From Acidobacteriota bacterium (GTDB lineage: Bacteria > Acidobacteriota > Terriglobia > Terriglobales > Acidobacteriaceae): a stretch of 64,000 nt of DNA. This document shows positions 1-8,230 of this stretch, piece after piece (position 1 is the stretch's first letter; each line of letters opens with the position of its first letter). The notes under the pieces are model-generated. The model was not told the DNA's origin and made no database searches. It worked only from the letters and a program-made list of their open reading frames with translations. The DNA is taken from the NCBI GenBank assembly GCA_013289765.1, contig JABCZI010000001.1, positions 1-64,000 of the forward strand, in the 5' to 3' direction. The position numbers and the translations under genes are program-made.

Positions 1-2
1 GG

Positions 3-251
3 ATTGCGGCGCTCGATACGATCGAGTCGCTGAAGCCGGTGGCCGCTATTGCCGGACACAAGAGGCCCGGCGCACCCGATACGCCAGATAACATCGAGGC
101 GACGCGAAAATATATCCGCGATTTCGACAGGATTGCTTCTCATACCAAGACCGCGGTTGAGCTGTACAAACAGATGCTTACGCTTTATCCCGAGCGAATC
201 AATCCCGCAGTCTTATGGAATTCTTCAATTGCCATTAAGCCGGTAGGTTAA
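3..251 (+). CDS. MBL-fold metallo-hydrolase, C-terminal fragment (cut by window edge)
   Basis: The reading frame is open from base 3 and has no start in the window; the ATG-like start at 39 in the ORF track lies inside the gene. The visible tail (AGHKRPGAPD, then a helix with YIRDFDR, then LYPERINPAVLW) matches the C-terminal segment of small metallo-beta-lactamase-fold hydrolases, in which a late conserved AGHKRPG loop contributes a metal ligand. The HxHxDH core would lie left of the window, so the substrate cannot be judged. It is followed by an A/T-rich 130-bp gap and then the leuA-like gene on the same strand. Confidence 0.6.
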   Translation: MAALDTIESLKPVAAIAGHKRPGAPDTPDNIEATRKYIRDFDRIASHTKTAVELYKQMLTLYPERINPAVLWNSSIAIKPVG

Positions 252-385
252 ATTTACAGCATCTTAACAAATCGCCTGGATCTATTAGCATACCTTATTA
301 TATAAGTGACGATAATTGTCGCTGAATTAGTATAACTTTTACTTCTACTTCGGGTGCGCTGTACCATGTTCGTTCGGAGGAGACC
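252..385 (+). promoter_or_regulatory. A/T-rich leader in front of the leuA-like gene
   Basis: The spacer is far more A/T-rich than its surroundings. It holds a TATAAC hexamer at 331-336 that could be a -10 box, with only a poor -35 candidate upstream (GTGACG, 19-bp spacing). An imperfect dyad, CGATAATTGTCG, lies at 310-321. A strong Shine-Dalgarno GGAGGAG sits just before the ATG at 386. No leader peptide rich in leucine codons or attenuator hairpin is visible. Confidence 0.3.
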
Positions 386-1555
386 ATGACGGCAAAGCGC
401 GTCCACATCAAAATTTTCGATACGACTCTTCGCGACGGAGAGCAGTCTCCCGGTTGCACTATGAATCAGCAGGAAAAGCTGCGCTTGGCTGATCAGCTTG
501 ACCGTCTTGGCGTGGACGTGATTGAAGCGGGTTTTCCCATTGCTTCAGATGGAGACTTCGAGTCGGTGAAGGCGATTGCGATTGCGGTGCGCAGGCCGAT
601 CATTGCCGCACTGGCACGAGCCTGCCAGCCCGATATTGAGCGCGCTTGGGAAGCTTTGAAACACGCGGCGCAGCCACGCATTCATATTGTTCTGGCAACA
701 TCCGATATTCACTTGAAATACAAGCTGCGTATCACGCGCGATCAGTGTGTAGAGCAGGCCCGCAAATCGGTTCGCTTTGCCAAGTCTCTCTGCGATGATG
801 TTGAGTTCTCCTCGGAGGATGCGACTCGCACGGATCCAGACTTTCTGTGTCACGTGCTGGATGCGGTCGTCGAAGTGGGAGCCACCACACTGAACATTGC
901 CGACACCGTCGGCTACACCGTCCCGGCCGAGTTCGGAGACCTGATCACGACCATCCGTCAACAAGTGAAGGGAATCGAGAATGTGACTGTCTCCGCACAC
1001 TGCCACAATGATTTGGGTCTAGCAGTAGCGAATGCGCTGGCGGCGGTGGCAGCGGGAGCGCGGCAGGTGGAGTGCACCATAAACGGGATTGGGGAGCGGG
1101 CGGGAAACGCCTCGCTGGAAGAGATCGTGATGGCCATGCGGGTTCGGCCCGACCGATACGCCTACGAAACCGGAATCGTCGGCGAGCAGATTTTCTCCGC
1201 CAGCCAGATGCTGAGTGAGATCACCGGTGTGCCGGTGCAACCGAATAAGGCGATTATCGGTCGCAATGCATTTGCCCACGAAGCTGGCATTCATCAGGAC
1301 GGCGTTCTAAAGAATCCCCTGACCTACGAAATCATGACGCCCCAGTCGGTGGGAGTGCCCGATTCGAAGCTGGTGCTGGGCAAGCACTCGGGCCGACACG
1401 CTCTCAGCATCCGCTGCGAACAATTGGGCTACCAGTTCGATCGCAGCGGACTCGATGACATCTACCGCCGTTTTCTTCGGCTGGCCGACAACATTAAGCA
1501 TGTGGAGGATCATCACTTGTTTGAGTTGATCGCCAGGCAGTCTGGGAGACTTTAG
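386..1555 (+). CDS. 2-isopropylmalate synthase homologue lacking the C-terminal regulatory domain
   Basis: The enzyme family condenses acetyl-CoA with 2-oxoisovalerate, the first step of leucine synthesis. Visible marks are the N-terminal [12 protein letters not shown] motif (residues 9-20), the SAHCHNDLG metal-site motif, NGIGERAGN, and the subdomain motif HEAGIHQDG followed by [10 protein letters not shown]. At 389 aa it stops where LeuA normally enters the roughly 120-aa leucine-binding domain; usual LeuA is 500-560 aa. No continuation is found in other frames downstream, so this looks like a short form rather than a frameshift. It may be a feedback-insensitive isoenzyme or a related Claisen synthase such as homocitrate or citramalate synthase. 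The start is set by GGAGGAG. Confidence 0.85.
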   Translation: MTAKRVHIKIFDTTLRDGEQSPGCTMNQQEKLRLADQLDRLGVDVIEAGFPIASDGDFESVKAIAIAVRRPIIAALARACQPDIERAWEALKHAAQPRIHIVLATSDIHLKYKLRITRDQCVEQARKSVRFAKSLCDDVEFSSEDATRTDPDFLCHVLDAVVEVGATTLNIADTVGYTVPAEFGDLITTIRQQVKGIENVTVSAHCHNDLGLAVANALAAVAAGARQVECTINGIGERAGNASLEEIVMAMRVRPDRYAYETGIVGEQIFSASQMLSEITGVPVQPNKAIIGRNAFAHEAGIHQDGVLKNPLTYEIMTPQSVGVPDSKLVLGKHSGRHALSIRCEQLGYQFDRSGLDDIYRRFLRLADNIKHVEDHHLFELIARQSGRL

Positions 1556-1901
1556 AGGCTGGGTCCAAGGGCGAAACCCTACTATTGGGAAGCCCAACCG
1601 GCTGGTTCATACTTTCCCTTCACAAGCTTCTATTTCCGAGGCGTGTCTCGTCTGTCTACAACAGGTAGCATAGGGAGGATTTAGGTTTGAGGGAATTTTT
1701 CAGCCTATACTCGGCGGCGGTCTTTTCGTGTTCCGACGAATTTCAAAGTAGCCGCTTCCAACGGCCCGCCCGAAGAAGGGTCGAAATGCGCTTCGAGGAA
1801 GTTGGCCGATTAGTAACGAGAAGTCGGCTTGAGGGAAGCGATTCGCTCTTACTCCTGGATGACTGGGTGCTCGCAAACTGACCCACTACTGCGGAATTCT
1901 C
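1556..1901. other. 345-bp gap between convergent genes, no convincing gene
   Basis: The space lies between the leuA-like gene and the end of the leftward operon. A 64-codon TTG-started ORF (1687-1881, +) is preceded by a GGGAGG-like sequence, but its product resembles nothing I know and has no domain pattern. Short G/C-rich dyads directly after 1555 are too weak to call a terminator. Confidence 0.4.
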
Positions 1902-2642
1902 TTAGCGGTGGGTGCACAGCCCCGGGGCGGCGAGGTGCGGCACTGCATTGAAGGTAAATAACCGTAGCTGCTGTTTTCGCAAACGCAGGATTGTGTAGGA
2001 TGCGTTATACACTGCCCCGGCGAGCCGCATGATCCGCTCATCGTAAATCTCCAGTGACAGGCCAGTCCAAATCGCAAGCGGCGTGGCCGACGTAACTACG
2101 AGAATGTTCTCTTGCCGCGCTTCATTCTCTTGCCGCGCGGGCATCTTCAACCGGCAGGACGCAACGCGCTCACGAAACTGGTCCCAGGTTTCGCCGCCAT
2201 AGGGATAACGACCGGCAAGCCATGCCTCCACCACTTTTGTGTCGCAAGGCATCCATCTGCGATGAATTCGTGCCCCGTGCGCGCCTTGGCTGACGCGAAC
2301 CTGCTCGCGCATTTCGTCGTATTCGTGCAGAAATTCCGGATCTTCCGCAGCAAGGAGCGGAGCGATCTCGCGATACACACGCCCGAGATCGAATTCATCC
2401 CACCCAGAATCGACGCGAACTGTGGGGAAGCCAACGCCCGCGTCGGCGTAGGCCGCACGGATCTGCTCGGCAGTTTGCTGCTGGCGCGTAAGAGCTCCTG
2501 CATAGGCGGAGGCAAATCGGATTCCCTGGGAAATGAAGTGCTCGCCCAACATCCGTGCCTGGCGGCTTCCCAACTCGGAAAGCGAATCATAAGCGTCGCG
2601 CGTGCCCGCCTGCCCGTGGCGCACCAGATAGACGGTGCTCAA
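1902..2642 (-). CDS. Histidine-phosphatase (PGM-like) family protein, second catalytic His absent
   Basis: This 246-aa protein begins with the phosphohistidine motif VRHGQAGT (His at about residue 9) and keeps the acidic segment GWDEFDLGRV. The second active-site His of this superfamily, normally in a VSHGG motif near the C terminus, is replaced here: the strand reads LVVTSATPLAI. Catalysis may therefore be weak or altered. The start ATG overlaps the stop of the phosphotransferase gene upstream by 4 bp, so the two are translationally coupled and end the leftward fatty-acid locus. A PGM-like protein next to an ACAD10-type kinase is a pairing seen in other beta-oxidation clusters; its substrate is unknown. 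Confidence 0.85.
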   Translation of the reverse strand: MSTVYLVRHGQAGTRDAYDSLSELGSRQARMLGEHFISQGIRFASAYAGALTRQQQTAEQIRAAYADAGVGFPTVRVDSGWDEFDLGRVYREIAPLLAAEDPEFLHEYDEMREQVRVSQGAHGARIHRRWMPCDTKVVEAWLAGRYPYGGETWDQFRERVASCRLKMPARQENEARQENILVVTSATPLAIWTGLSLEIYDERIMRLAGAVYNASYTILRLRKQQLRLFTFNAVPHLAAPGLCTHR

Positions 2643-3739
2643 GTGGATTTCCCCATCTTAGGATATTCAATGAGCGAATCCGCCAATTCCACCAATCCCT
2701 TCACGCGGTCTCCGAAGTTCTGAAATCGTGCGTCTTGCGTCTGGCCACGGCGGAAGCGGTAGTAAATCTGCTGCAGAATCACTGCCAGCTTGAAGATGCC
2801 AAGCACTTCGTAGTAACCGATCTGCGAAAGGTCGCGTCCGCTTCCCTCGGCATATCGCTGAAGGAACTGATCTCGCGTGTACCAACCGGGCTGCGATGTG
2901 AGCGAGGGCACTCCGCGAGCGCGCAGTTGCGGCGCCTCAACCCAAGCCCAGTAACACAACGTCAAGCCAAGATCGGCCAGAGGATCGCCAACCGTCGCCA
3001 TCTCCCAATCGAGCACCGCCTCAATCTCAATGCGCTCGGCAGAGTGTGCGCTGAGCATAACGTCTTCGCTGAGCATGAACATGACGTTATCCAGCTTGTA
3101 ATCGTTATGCACCAGGGTCGGCGCGGGAGAAGATGGCTGGTGATCGATGAGCCATCGAATCACGCGATCCATTTTCGGCATGTCATCCGTGGTGGCCCGT
3201 TTCCAACGATCTGCCCAACCCTGCACCTGGCGTTCAAGAAATCCTTCCGGCTTACCGAGGGCAATCAAACCCGTCCGGGAAATATCGATGGCGTGCAGGC
3301 GTATCAGGCAATCGACAAATCCCTTGCTGGCTCGCTCGGCATAATTCGGCAGCTTCGCCAGCTGTGGCGGAATTTCATCCCGCAATATAAGCCCGTACCG
3401 CCGCTCCATCAGGAAGAACACAGATCCCAGCACGGCTGGATCCTCGCATAAGTGAAAGACGTTTGGAGCTTCTCGAAAATGCGGATGCACCAGCTGAAGC
3501 ACTCGAAACTCACGCCCCATGTCGTGCGCTTTCGGGGCGACCGGCCCCAGAGGGCCGCGCCTCAGGACATACTCGATCCCATCAATCTGCAACAGATAGG
3601 TAAGGTTCGAGTGCCCGCTCGGAAACTGTTGGAGAGTGATACCTCGTTCAGCGCCCGCGATTCGTCCGCGCAGCCAATCGGCTAGAGAAGATAGATTCAG
3701 TTCTTCGCCTGGGCGAACGGGGCCAGTATCGAGATGCAA
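2639..3739 (-). CDS. Phosphotransferase family protein, ACAD10/11 kinase-domain type
   Basis: This is a protein-kinase-like fold of the aminoglycoside phosphotransferase superfamily. It has the nucleotide-loop segment PSGHSNLTYLL, VLRRGP with AHDMGREFRVL, the catalytic loop HNDYKLDN (about residues 211-218) and the metal-binding LDWEMATVGDP (about 245). These are hallmarks of the kinase domain of ACAD10/ACAD11, which in mammals phosphorylates 4-hydroxyacyl-CoA. The ORF extends to 3832, into the MFS gene, but homologues begin near DTGPVRPGEEL. I therefore favour the TTG at 3739, which has GGAAAGG upstream; the ATG at 3802 is an alternative. It lies between the MFS transporter and the histidine phosphatase. 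Confidence 0.85.
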   Translation of the reverse strand: MHLDTGPVRPGEELNLSSLADWLRGRIAGAERGITLQQFPSGHSNLTYLLQIDGIEYVLRRGPLGPVAPKAHDMGREFRVLQLVHPHFREAPNVFHLCEDPAVLGSVFFLMERRYGLILRDEIPPQLAKLPNYAERASKGFVDCLIRLHAIDISRTGLIALGKPEGFLERQVQGWADRWKRATTDDMPKMDRVIRWLIDHQPSSPAPTLVHNDYKLDNVMFMLSEDVMLSAHSAERIEIEAVLDWEMATVGDPLADLGLTLCYWAWVEAPQLRARGVPSLTSQPGWYTRDQFLQRYAEGSGRDLSQIGYYEVLGIFKLAVILQQIYYRFRRGQTQDARFQNFGDRVKGLVELADSLIEYPKMGKST

Positions 3740-3782
3740 TCGAGATAAGCCTTTCCGACGGAAACTCCTACGACACTTCAAC

Positions 3783-5174
3783 TCAACCAGACTGTGCGGC
3801 ATTCCAAACGCGCACCCGCTCGAGACTGGCAACGAACGGTTTCAAAGCTCCATAAAGGACTATCGCAGCGAGCGCACATGCGGCAGATGTCACGATCACC
3901 AGCGAGTATCGCACGGCTTCGTCGCTTCGAAATGCGTATTGGGTTAATGCTCCCACAGCGGTGGGTCCGATTCCGAGCCCGATGAGGTTGATGGAAAACA
4001 AATACACAGCCGAAGCCTGTCCGCGCATGGTGGCCGGCATCATCTGCTGAATCGCGGCGGGGGCGATGCCGAATGGAGCGGCCGCCAGTGCGCATCCCGG
4101 AATCAGCCAAACCGTGGCCCAAGTCGCAGAGGGTGCCAGGTACAAAAGACAATTGACGGGCAGCCAGACTAATCCGATCAGCATACCTACGAACAAGGTC
4201 GCGTTGCCTCGGCCGCGTTTGCGCAAGTAATCAGCGAACCGTCCAGCACTGACGATTCCAATGCAGCCAAAGACCGCGACGCAGGAACCGTAAATTACGC
4301 CGACGGATCCGATGGTCCAGTGAAAGTGTCGCCGATAGAATTCCGGCACCCAAGCGGCGCTGGCGTATGAAGAAAGCGCGAGTAGCCCAAAACCAATATT
4401 GTGGAGCACGAACGTTCGCCGGTTTTCGAAGATGTATGAGAATACCTGCTTCATCGGAACTGTCGATCGTCGGCTACTTCCTCGACTGGCTCCGCGGTGT
4501 ACGGCAGGTTCCTTCACCGTGAAGAGTAGCGGTGCTACTGCAATGCCGGGAAGGCCAACCAGGAGAAAGATGACCTGCCAGGGATGCACGGCACCGAGCA
4601 GAGGAATCGTCCACATGGCCTTAGTCGATGCGTAGGCAACCACCAGTCCGCCCAGCAAATAAGCCATGCCAGAGCCAACGTAGATGCCCATCGAGTAGAC
4701 GCTAAGGGCCGTGGCCAGCCGCTCGCGAGGAAAATAATCGGTGATCAGCGAATAGGCAGCCGGGGAAAGCGCTGCTTCTCCCACGCCGACGCCCATGCGC
4801 AGCAAAAGCATTATTTCGAACGTTTGCGCCAGTCCGCAACTGGCTGTGAACCCGCTCCACAGTACCAGGCCGGCCGCGATAATCAACCTGCGGCTGTAAA
4901 TGTCGGCCAGCCTGCCGAGAGGGATTCCGAAGAATGTATAAAACAGTGCGAAGCTGAATCCGATCAGCAAACTCATCTTAGCGTCGCCGATGTGTAAGTC
5001 GCGACGAAGCGGGCCGACCAACAGACTGAAGATCTGGCGGTCGATGAACGAGAATGCGTACAGAAGTGTCAGGACTCCGACGACGTACCACGCGTACCGC
5101 AATGAATGCGCAGTTGAGTCAGCGGTGGTCTGAGCAGCGGCGGTTGTGGCTTCGGTTGACTTGGTGGCGGGCAT
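3783..5174 (-). CDS. MFS transporter, Spinster-like
   Basis: This 463-aa protein has about 12 hydrophobic segments. It carries the motif FSFIDRQIFSLL in helix 1 and GRLADIYSRR, the MFS motif A, in loop 2-3. Helix 4 has RMGVGVGEAALSPAAYSLI, a signature of the Spinster/sphingolipid-transporter-like subgroup. The role is presumably inner-membrane movement of a lipid-like or carboxylate substrate of the surrounding catabolic locus. A 136-bp gap separates it from the esterase gene upstream, so it could have an additional promoter. Its stop lies about 43 bp before the preferred start of the phosphotransferase. Confidence 0.9.
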   Translation of the reverse strand: MPATKSTEATTAAAQTTADSTAHSLRYAWYVVGVLTLLYAFSFIDRQIFSLLVGPLRRDLHIGDAKMSLLIGFSFALFYTFFGIPLGRLADIYSRRLIIAAGLVLWSGFTASCGLAQTFEIMLLLRMGVGVGEAALSPAAYSLITDYFPRERLATALSVYSMGIYVGSGMAYLLGGLVVAYASTKAMWTIPLLGAVHPWQVIFLLVGLPGIAVAPLLFTVKEPAVHRGASRGSSRRSTVPMKQVFSYIFENRRTFVLHNIGFGLLALSSYASAAWVPEFYRRHFHWTIGSVGVIYGSCVAVFGCIGIVSAGRFADYLRKRGRGNATLFVGMLIGLVWLPVNCLLYLAPSATWATVWLIPGCALAAAPFGIAPAAIQQMMPATMRGQASAVYLFSINLIGLGIGPTAVGALTQYAFRSDEAVRYSLVIVTSAACALAAIVLYGALKPFVASLERVRVWNAAQSG

Positions 5175-5310
5175 CTTCTTGTAATCTCGTTTGCTTCAGA
5201 TGATCGACGGGATCAGCGATTCCGGCTGTCCGCGCGGTTAGAGCAATAATCCTGGCGACGGACGCGCGAAACCTCCGGTAAGGCACCGCGCGCCCGCCTA
5301 TTGCTCGCTG

Positions 5311-6969
5311 CTAAAAAAGGTCCCAAAACGTTGAGCACTGGTGACTACTGGCAAAGTTGGACTCGACTACCGGCACCGGTGGTATCAAAGATTGGAACTC
5401 GTCGGTTGACGCACTGTAGGGAGACCAGAGCGGTTCACCGGGGGAATTGGGGTCTCCTGTCTTGGCGAACTGCGTCCAGTAGCTGACCATCGCACGGGAG
5501 AGCCGCCTTTGTTGGCTTGAAAGTGTTGTCGGAAGTCCGAAAACGTCGATGCCCGGGAACAGGTATTGAAGCTCAGAGCTATGATAGGCACCCAACGGAA
5601 AGGTTAACAATCCGCCAAACGCAGATTGCGCGGGAGGCGCGTTCTCATCGTTGAACTCATAGGTATAGGTCGGCACGAATTTCTCCAGTGATTGATCCGC
5701 AACCCGCGCCGCACAGCTAAAGACTCCGTCGGTACCTGAGGCCCCCAATGCCTGACCGCCGGTCGGGTAACTGGCAAATGGGTACAGAGTAAGGACGAGC
5801 GGCGCCAGCGCCGGTCCCCACAAAGTAGCAACAGCAGTATCATACTGCCCGGAAGTCAGTATTGGATTTCCTAAGAGGTCGTAGTCCAGAGCTACGAACA
5901 ATCTATATTCATCGTGATTGGTGCCCGAGATCACTGGCACCTGATTGAATTCGCCGCTGGCAAATGCTGCGCCCATCGTTTGTGTGAGCAGCGTTCCATC
6001 CACGAACGGATACAAAGGGAAAGGCTCTGCTGCGACCATGGTCGAGGCGGGCACGGCACGCAGACAGGAAGCTGTCTGGCTCGTGCATCCGACACTATCC
6101 GCAATGGCAGCGCCGGACGGCACGGCTGTGGTTCCCGTCGTTTCGCCCACCGCCAGCGGAACGATGTCCGCAAAGTAGTCCTGGAATTCCACATAGGATC
6201 CGCTTTCCGATATCGCTCCACGGAACATGCCGGCTGCAAGGGGAGATGCGAGCTGGGCATAGACGCTTTGTCCGCCTGCCGACTCGCCGAATATTGTTAC
6301 TTTATCCGGATCGCCCCCAAAACTCGCGATGTTCCTGCGAACCCACGCGAGTGCGAATTGCTGATCCATCAACCCATAGTTGCCGTTGAGATGCCCTTCG
6401 GCATCTATCGCGGACTGGGCAAAGAATCCCAAGAAACCCAGGCGGTAATTAATGGTGACGACAATCACGTCTTTTTTTACGAGTAGTTCGGGGTTGTAGG
6501 GGGTGCTGCTCCCGTTGATGAGTCCTCCTCCATGAATCCAAAACATTACAGGCAGGCGGCGCCGATCGCGATCACTCCATCCATCATCCGATTTCACGTG
6601 TGGGGTGAAGACATTCAGGAAAAGGCAATTCTCGCTGCCCGCTCCAGCTTGCGTGCACGCACTTCCGAATTGAGTCGCTTGGAGGACAAATCCGGGGAAG
6701 AATCCGTAGGGCTTCGGCGGCGTCCAACGCAGCGCTCCCACCGGAGGAGCCGCGTAGGGGATACCGAGAAATTCGTTCCCCCGATCTGTCGTTGAGCCAA
6801 TCACGAGTCCACTTTCGGTGAAAGCAATCGGGCGGTGGGACGAGTTGTCGGCAGATGCGGTCGCTACCGAGATCAACGTGAAGACACTGATAGCCGCCGC
6901 TCCAAATAGCAATCTGAAAATAAACCCACAGTGATCGAGACGCTGGTTCGCGTTTTCGTTGTTTTTCAT
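5311..6969 (-). CDS. Exported type-B carboxylesterase
   Basis: The protein is an alpha/beta-hydrolase of the carboxylesterase/lipase (COesterase) family, about 552 aa. A signal peptide (IFRLLFGAAAISVFTLISVATASA) indicates export. Visible motifs are the oxyanion-hole segment MFWIHGGGLINGS, the nucleophile elbow FGESAGGQS, the acidic residue in GTNHDEYRLF and the C-terminal His in GAYHSSELQYLF. EFLGIPYAAPPVGALRW is the classical family N terminus. The ORF runs back to 7056, but the ATG at 6969 has GGAGGA eight bases upstream and places the signal peptide correctly. It probably cleaves an ester in the periplasm or outside, feeding the acyl-CoA genes of the same run. Confidence 0.9.
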   Translation of the reverse strand: MKNNENANQRLDHCGFIFRLLFGAAAISVFTLISVATASADNSSHRPIAFTESGLVIGSTTDRGNEFLGIPYAAPPVGALRWTPPKPYGFFPGFVLQATQFGSACTQAGAGSENCLFLNVFTPHVKSDDGWSDRDRRRLPVMFWIHGGGLINGSSTPYNPELLVKKDVIVVTINYRLGFLGFFAQSAIDAEGHLNGNYGLMDQQFALAWVRRNIASFGGDPDKVTIFGESAGGQSVYAQLASPLAAGMFRGAISESGSYVEFQDYFADIVPLAVGETTGTTAVPSGAAIADSVGCTSQTASCLRAVPASTMVAAEPFPLYPFVDGTLLTQTMGAAFASGEFNQVPVISGTNHDEYRLFVALDYDLLGNPILTSGQYDTAVATLWGPALAPLVLTLYPFASYPTGGQALGASGTDGVFSCAARVADQSLEKFVPTYTYEFNDENAPPAQSAFGGLLTFPLGAYHSSELQYLFPGIDVFGLPTTLSSQQRRLSRAMVSYWTQFAKTGDPNSPGEPLWSPYSASTDEFQSLIPPVPVVESNFASSHQCSTFWDLF

Positions 6970-7004
6970 CTCTGATTCCTCCATCAGAAGTAGAACTCGG
7001 TAAA

Positions 7005-8192
7005 TTATTGAACCGCTTCGAACAGGCCGGCAGCACCTTGCCCGCCGCCCATGCACATGGTCACGATGCCGTAGCGCGCTTTCCGACGCGCCATTTCGTT
7101 GGCAAGCGTTCCGACCATGCGCGAACCGGTCATGCCAAACGGATGACCGATGGAGATGGACCCGCCGTTAACATTCAACTTTTCCGGATCTATTCCCAGG
7201 CGGTCGCGGCAGTAGACCACCTGCACTGCAAAGGCCTCGTTCAGTTCCCAGAGGCCGATATCATCCATCTTCAGGCCGTTGCGCTTGAGCAGCTTGGGAA
7301 CCGCGAAGACGGGGCCGATGCCCATTTCGTCCGGATCACAACCCGCAACTTGAAATCCGCGAAACACCAACTTGTAGGGCACACCCAGCTGATCAGCGCG
7401 CTGGCGGGACATCAACAGAGTGGCTGAAGCGCCGTCGGAAAGTTGCGAGGAGTTGCCGGCCGTCACGGTGCCTTCTCCGCTGTGCGGATCAAAGTGAGGC
7501 TTCAGCGCGAGCAGGCCTTCCAGCGTGGTGTCGGGCCGATTGCACTCGTCGTGGTCGCAGCAGACCTCCCGCGTCCCAACCTTTTCTCCAGTTTTCTTAT
7601 CGAGGAGCGCCATCGTGACCTTCATGTGCGCGATCTCGCCCTCGAAAAAACCATCTCGCTGAGCGCGAGCGGTGCGCTGCTGGCTCAGCAGTGCGTACTC
7701 GTCCTGCACCTCCCGGCTCACCTTGTAACGCTTGGCGACGATTTCCGCGGTGTCGCCCATGCCCATGTACAAGCCGGGCAATCGCTTCTGCAGTTCCGGG
7801 TGAGGATTGCCGGCAGCCGGCGTCATGCTGATACTCTCGACGCCGCCGCTAATCGCCGCCTCCACGCCCTCGCTGATGATCTGGTGCGAGGCCACAGCAA
7901 TCGCCTGCAATCCCGAAGAGCAAAACCGGTTTATCGTCGTGCCCGCGACCGAAGTGGGAAGCCCGGCCAGCATGGCGGAAGTGCGGGCGATGTTGTGACC
8001 CTGCGGACCGTGTGGTTGCGCACATCCCAACACAACGTCGTCTATTTCGGCCGCGTCAAGCTGCGGCACCTTGCGCAGGACGTCCTTGATGCAATGTGCT
8101 GCCAGATCTTCGGGGCGGGTCATGTTGAACGAACCGCGGAACGATTTCGCCAGCCCCGTCCGTGAGCTGGCAACCACTACCGCTTCTCGCAT
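7005..8192 (-). CDS. Acetyl-CoA acyltransferase (beta-ketothiolase)
   Basis: This thiolase cleaves 3-ketoacyl-CoA to acetyl-CoA and a shortened acyl-CoA. The nucleophilic Cys sits in [12 protein letters not shown], the active-site His in [13 protein letters not shown] and the second Cys in [11 protein letters not shown]. With the ATG at 8192 (GGAGAA just upstream) it is 395 aa, the usual length; the longer track start adds an unrelated leader. It follows the bifunctional hydratase/dehydrogenase gene by 38 bp on the same strand, as in fadBA-type operons, and precedes the carboxylesterase. Confidence 0.95.
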   Translation of the reverse strand: MREAVVVASSRTGLAKSFRGSFNMTRPEDLAAHCIKDVLRKVPQLDAAEIDDVVLGCAQPHGPQGHNIARTSAMLAGLPTSVAGTTINRFCSSGLQAIAVASHQIISEGVEAAISGGVESISMTPAAGNPHPELQKRLPGLYMGMGDTAEIVAKRYKVSREVQDEYALLSQQRTARAQRDGFFEGEIAHMKVTMALLDKKTGEKVGTREVCCDHDECNRPDTTLEGLLALKPHFDPHSGEGTVTAGNSSQLSDGASATLLMSRQRADQLGVPYKLVFRGFQVAGCDPDEMGIGPVFAVPKLLKRNGLKMDDIGLWELNEAFAVQVVYCRDRLGIDPEKLNVNGGSISIGHPFGMTGSRMVGTLANEMARRKARYGIVTMCMGGGQGAAGLFEAVQ

Positions 8193-8230
8193 ATCTTCTC
8201 CCGCTAAGCTCGCAGTCGTGCTCTTAATTC

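Noticed and set aside
1687-1881. 64-codon ORF on the plus strand with GGGAGG upstream
   Set aside because: TTG start, unrecognisable product with no domain or signal pattern, located between convergent genes; kept only as a note.
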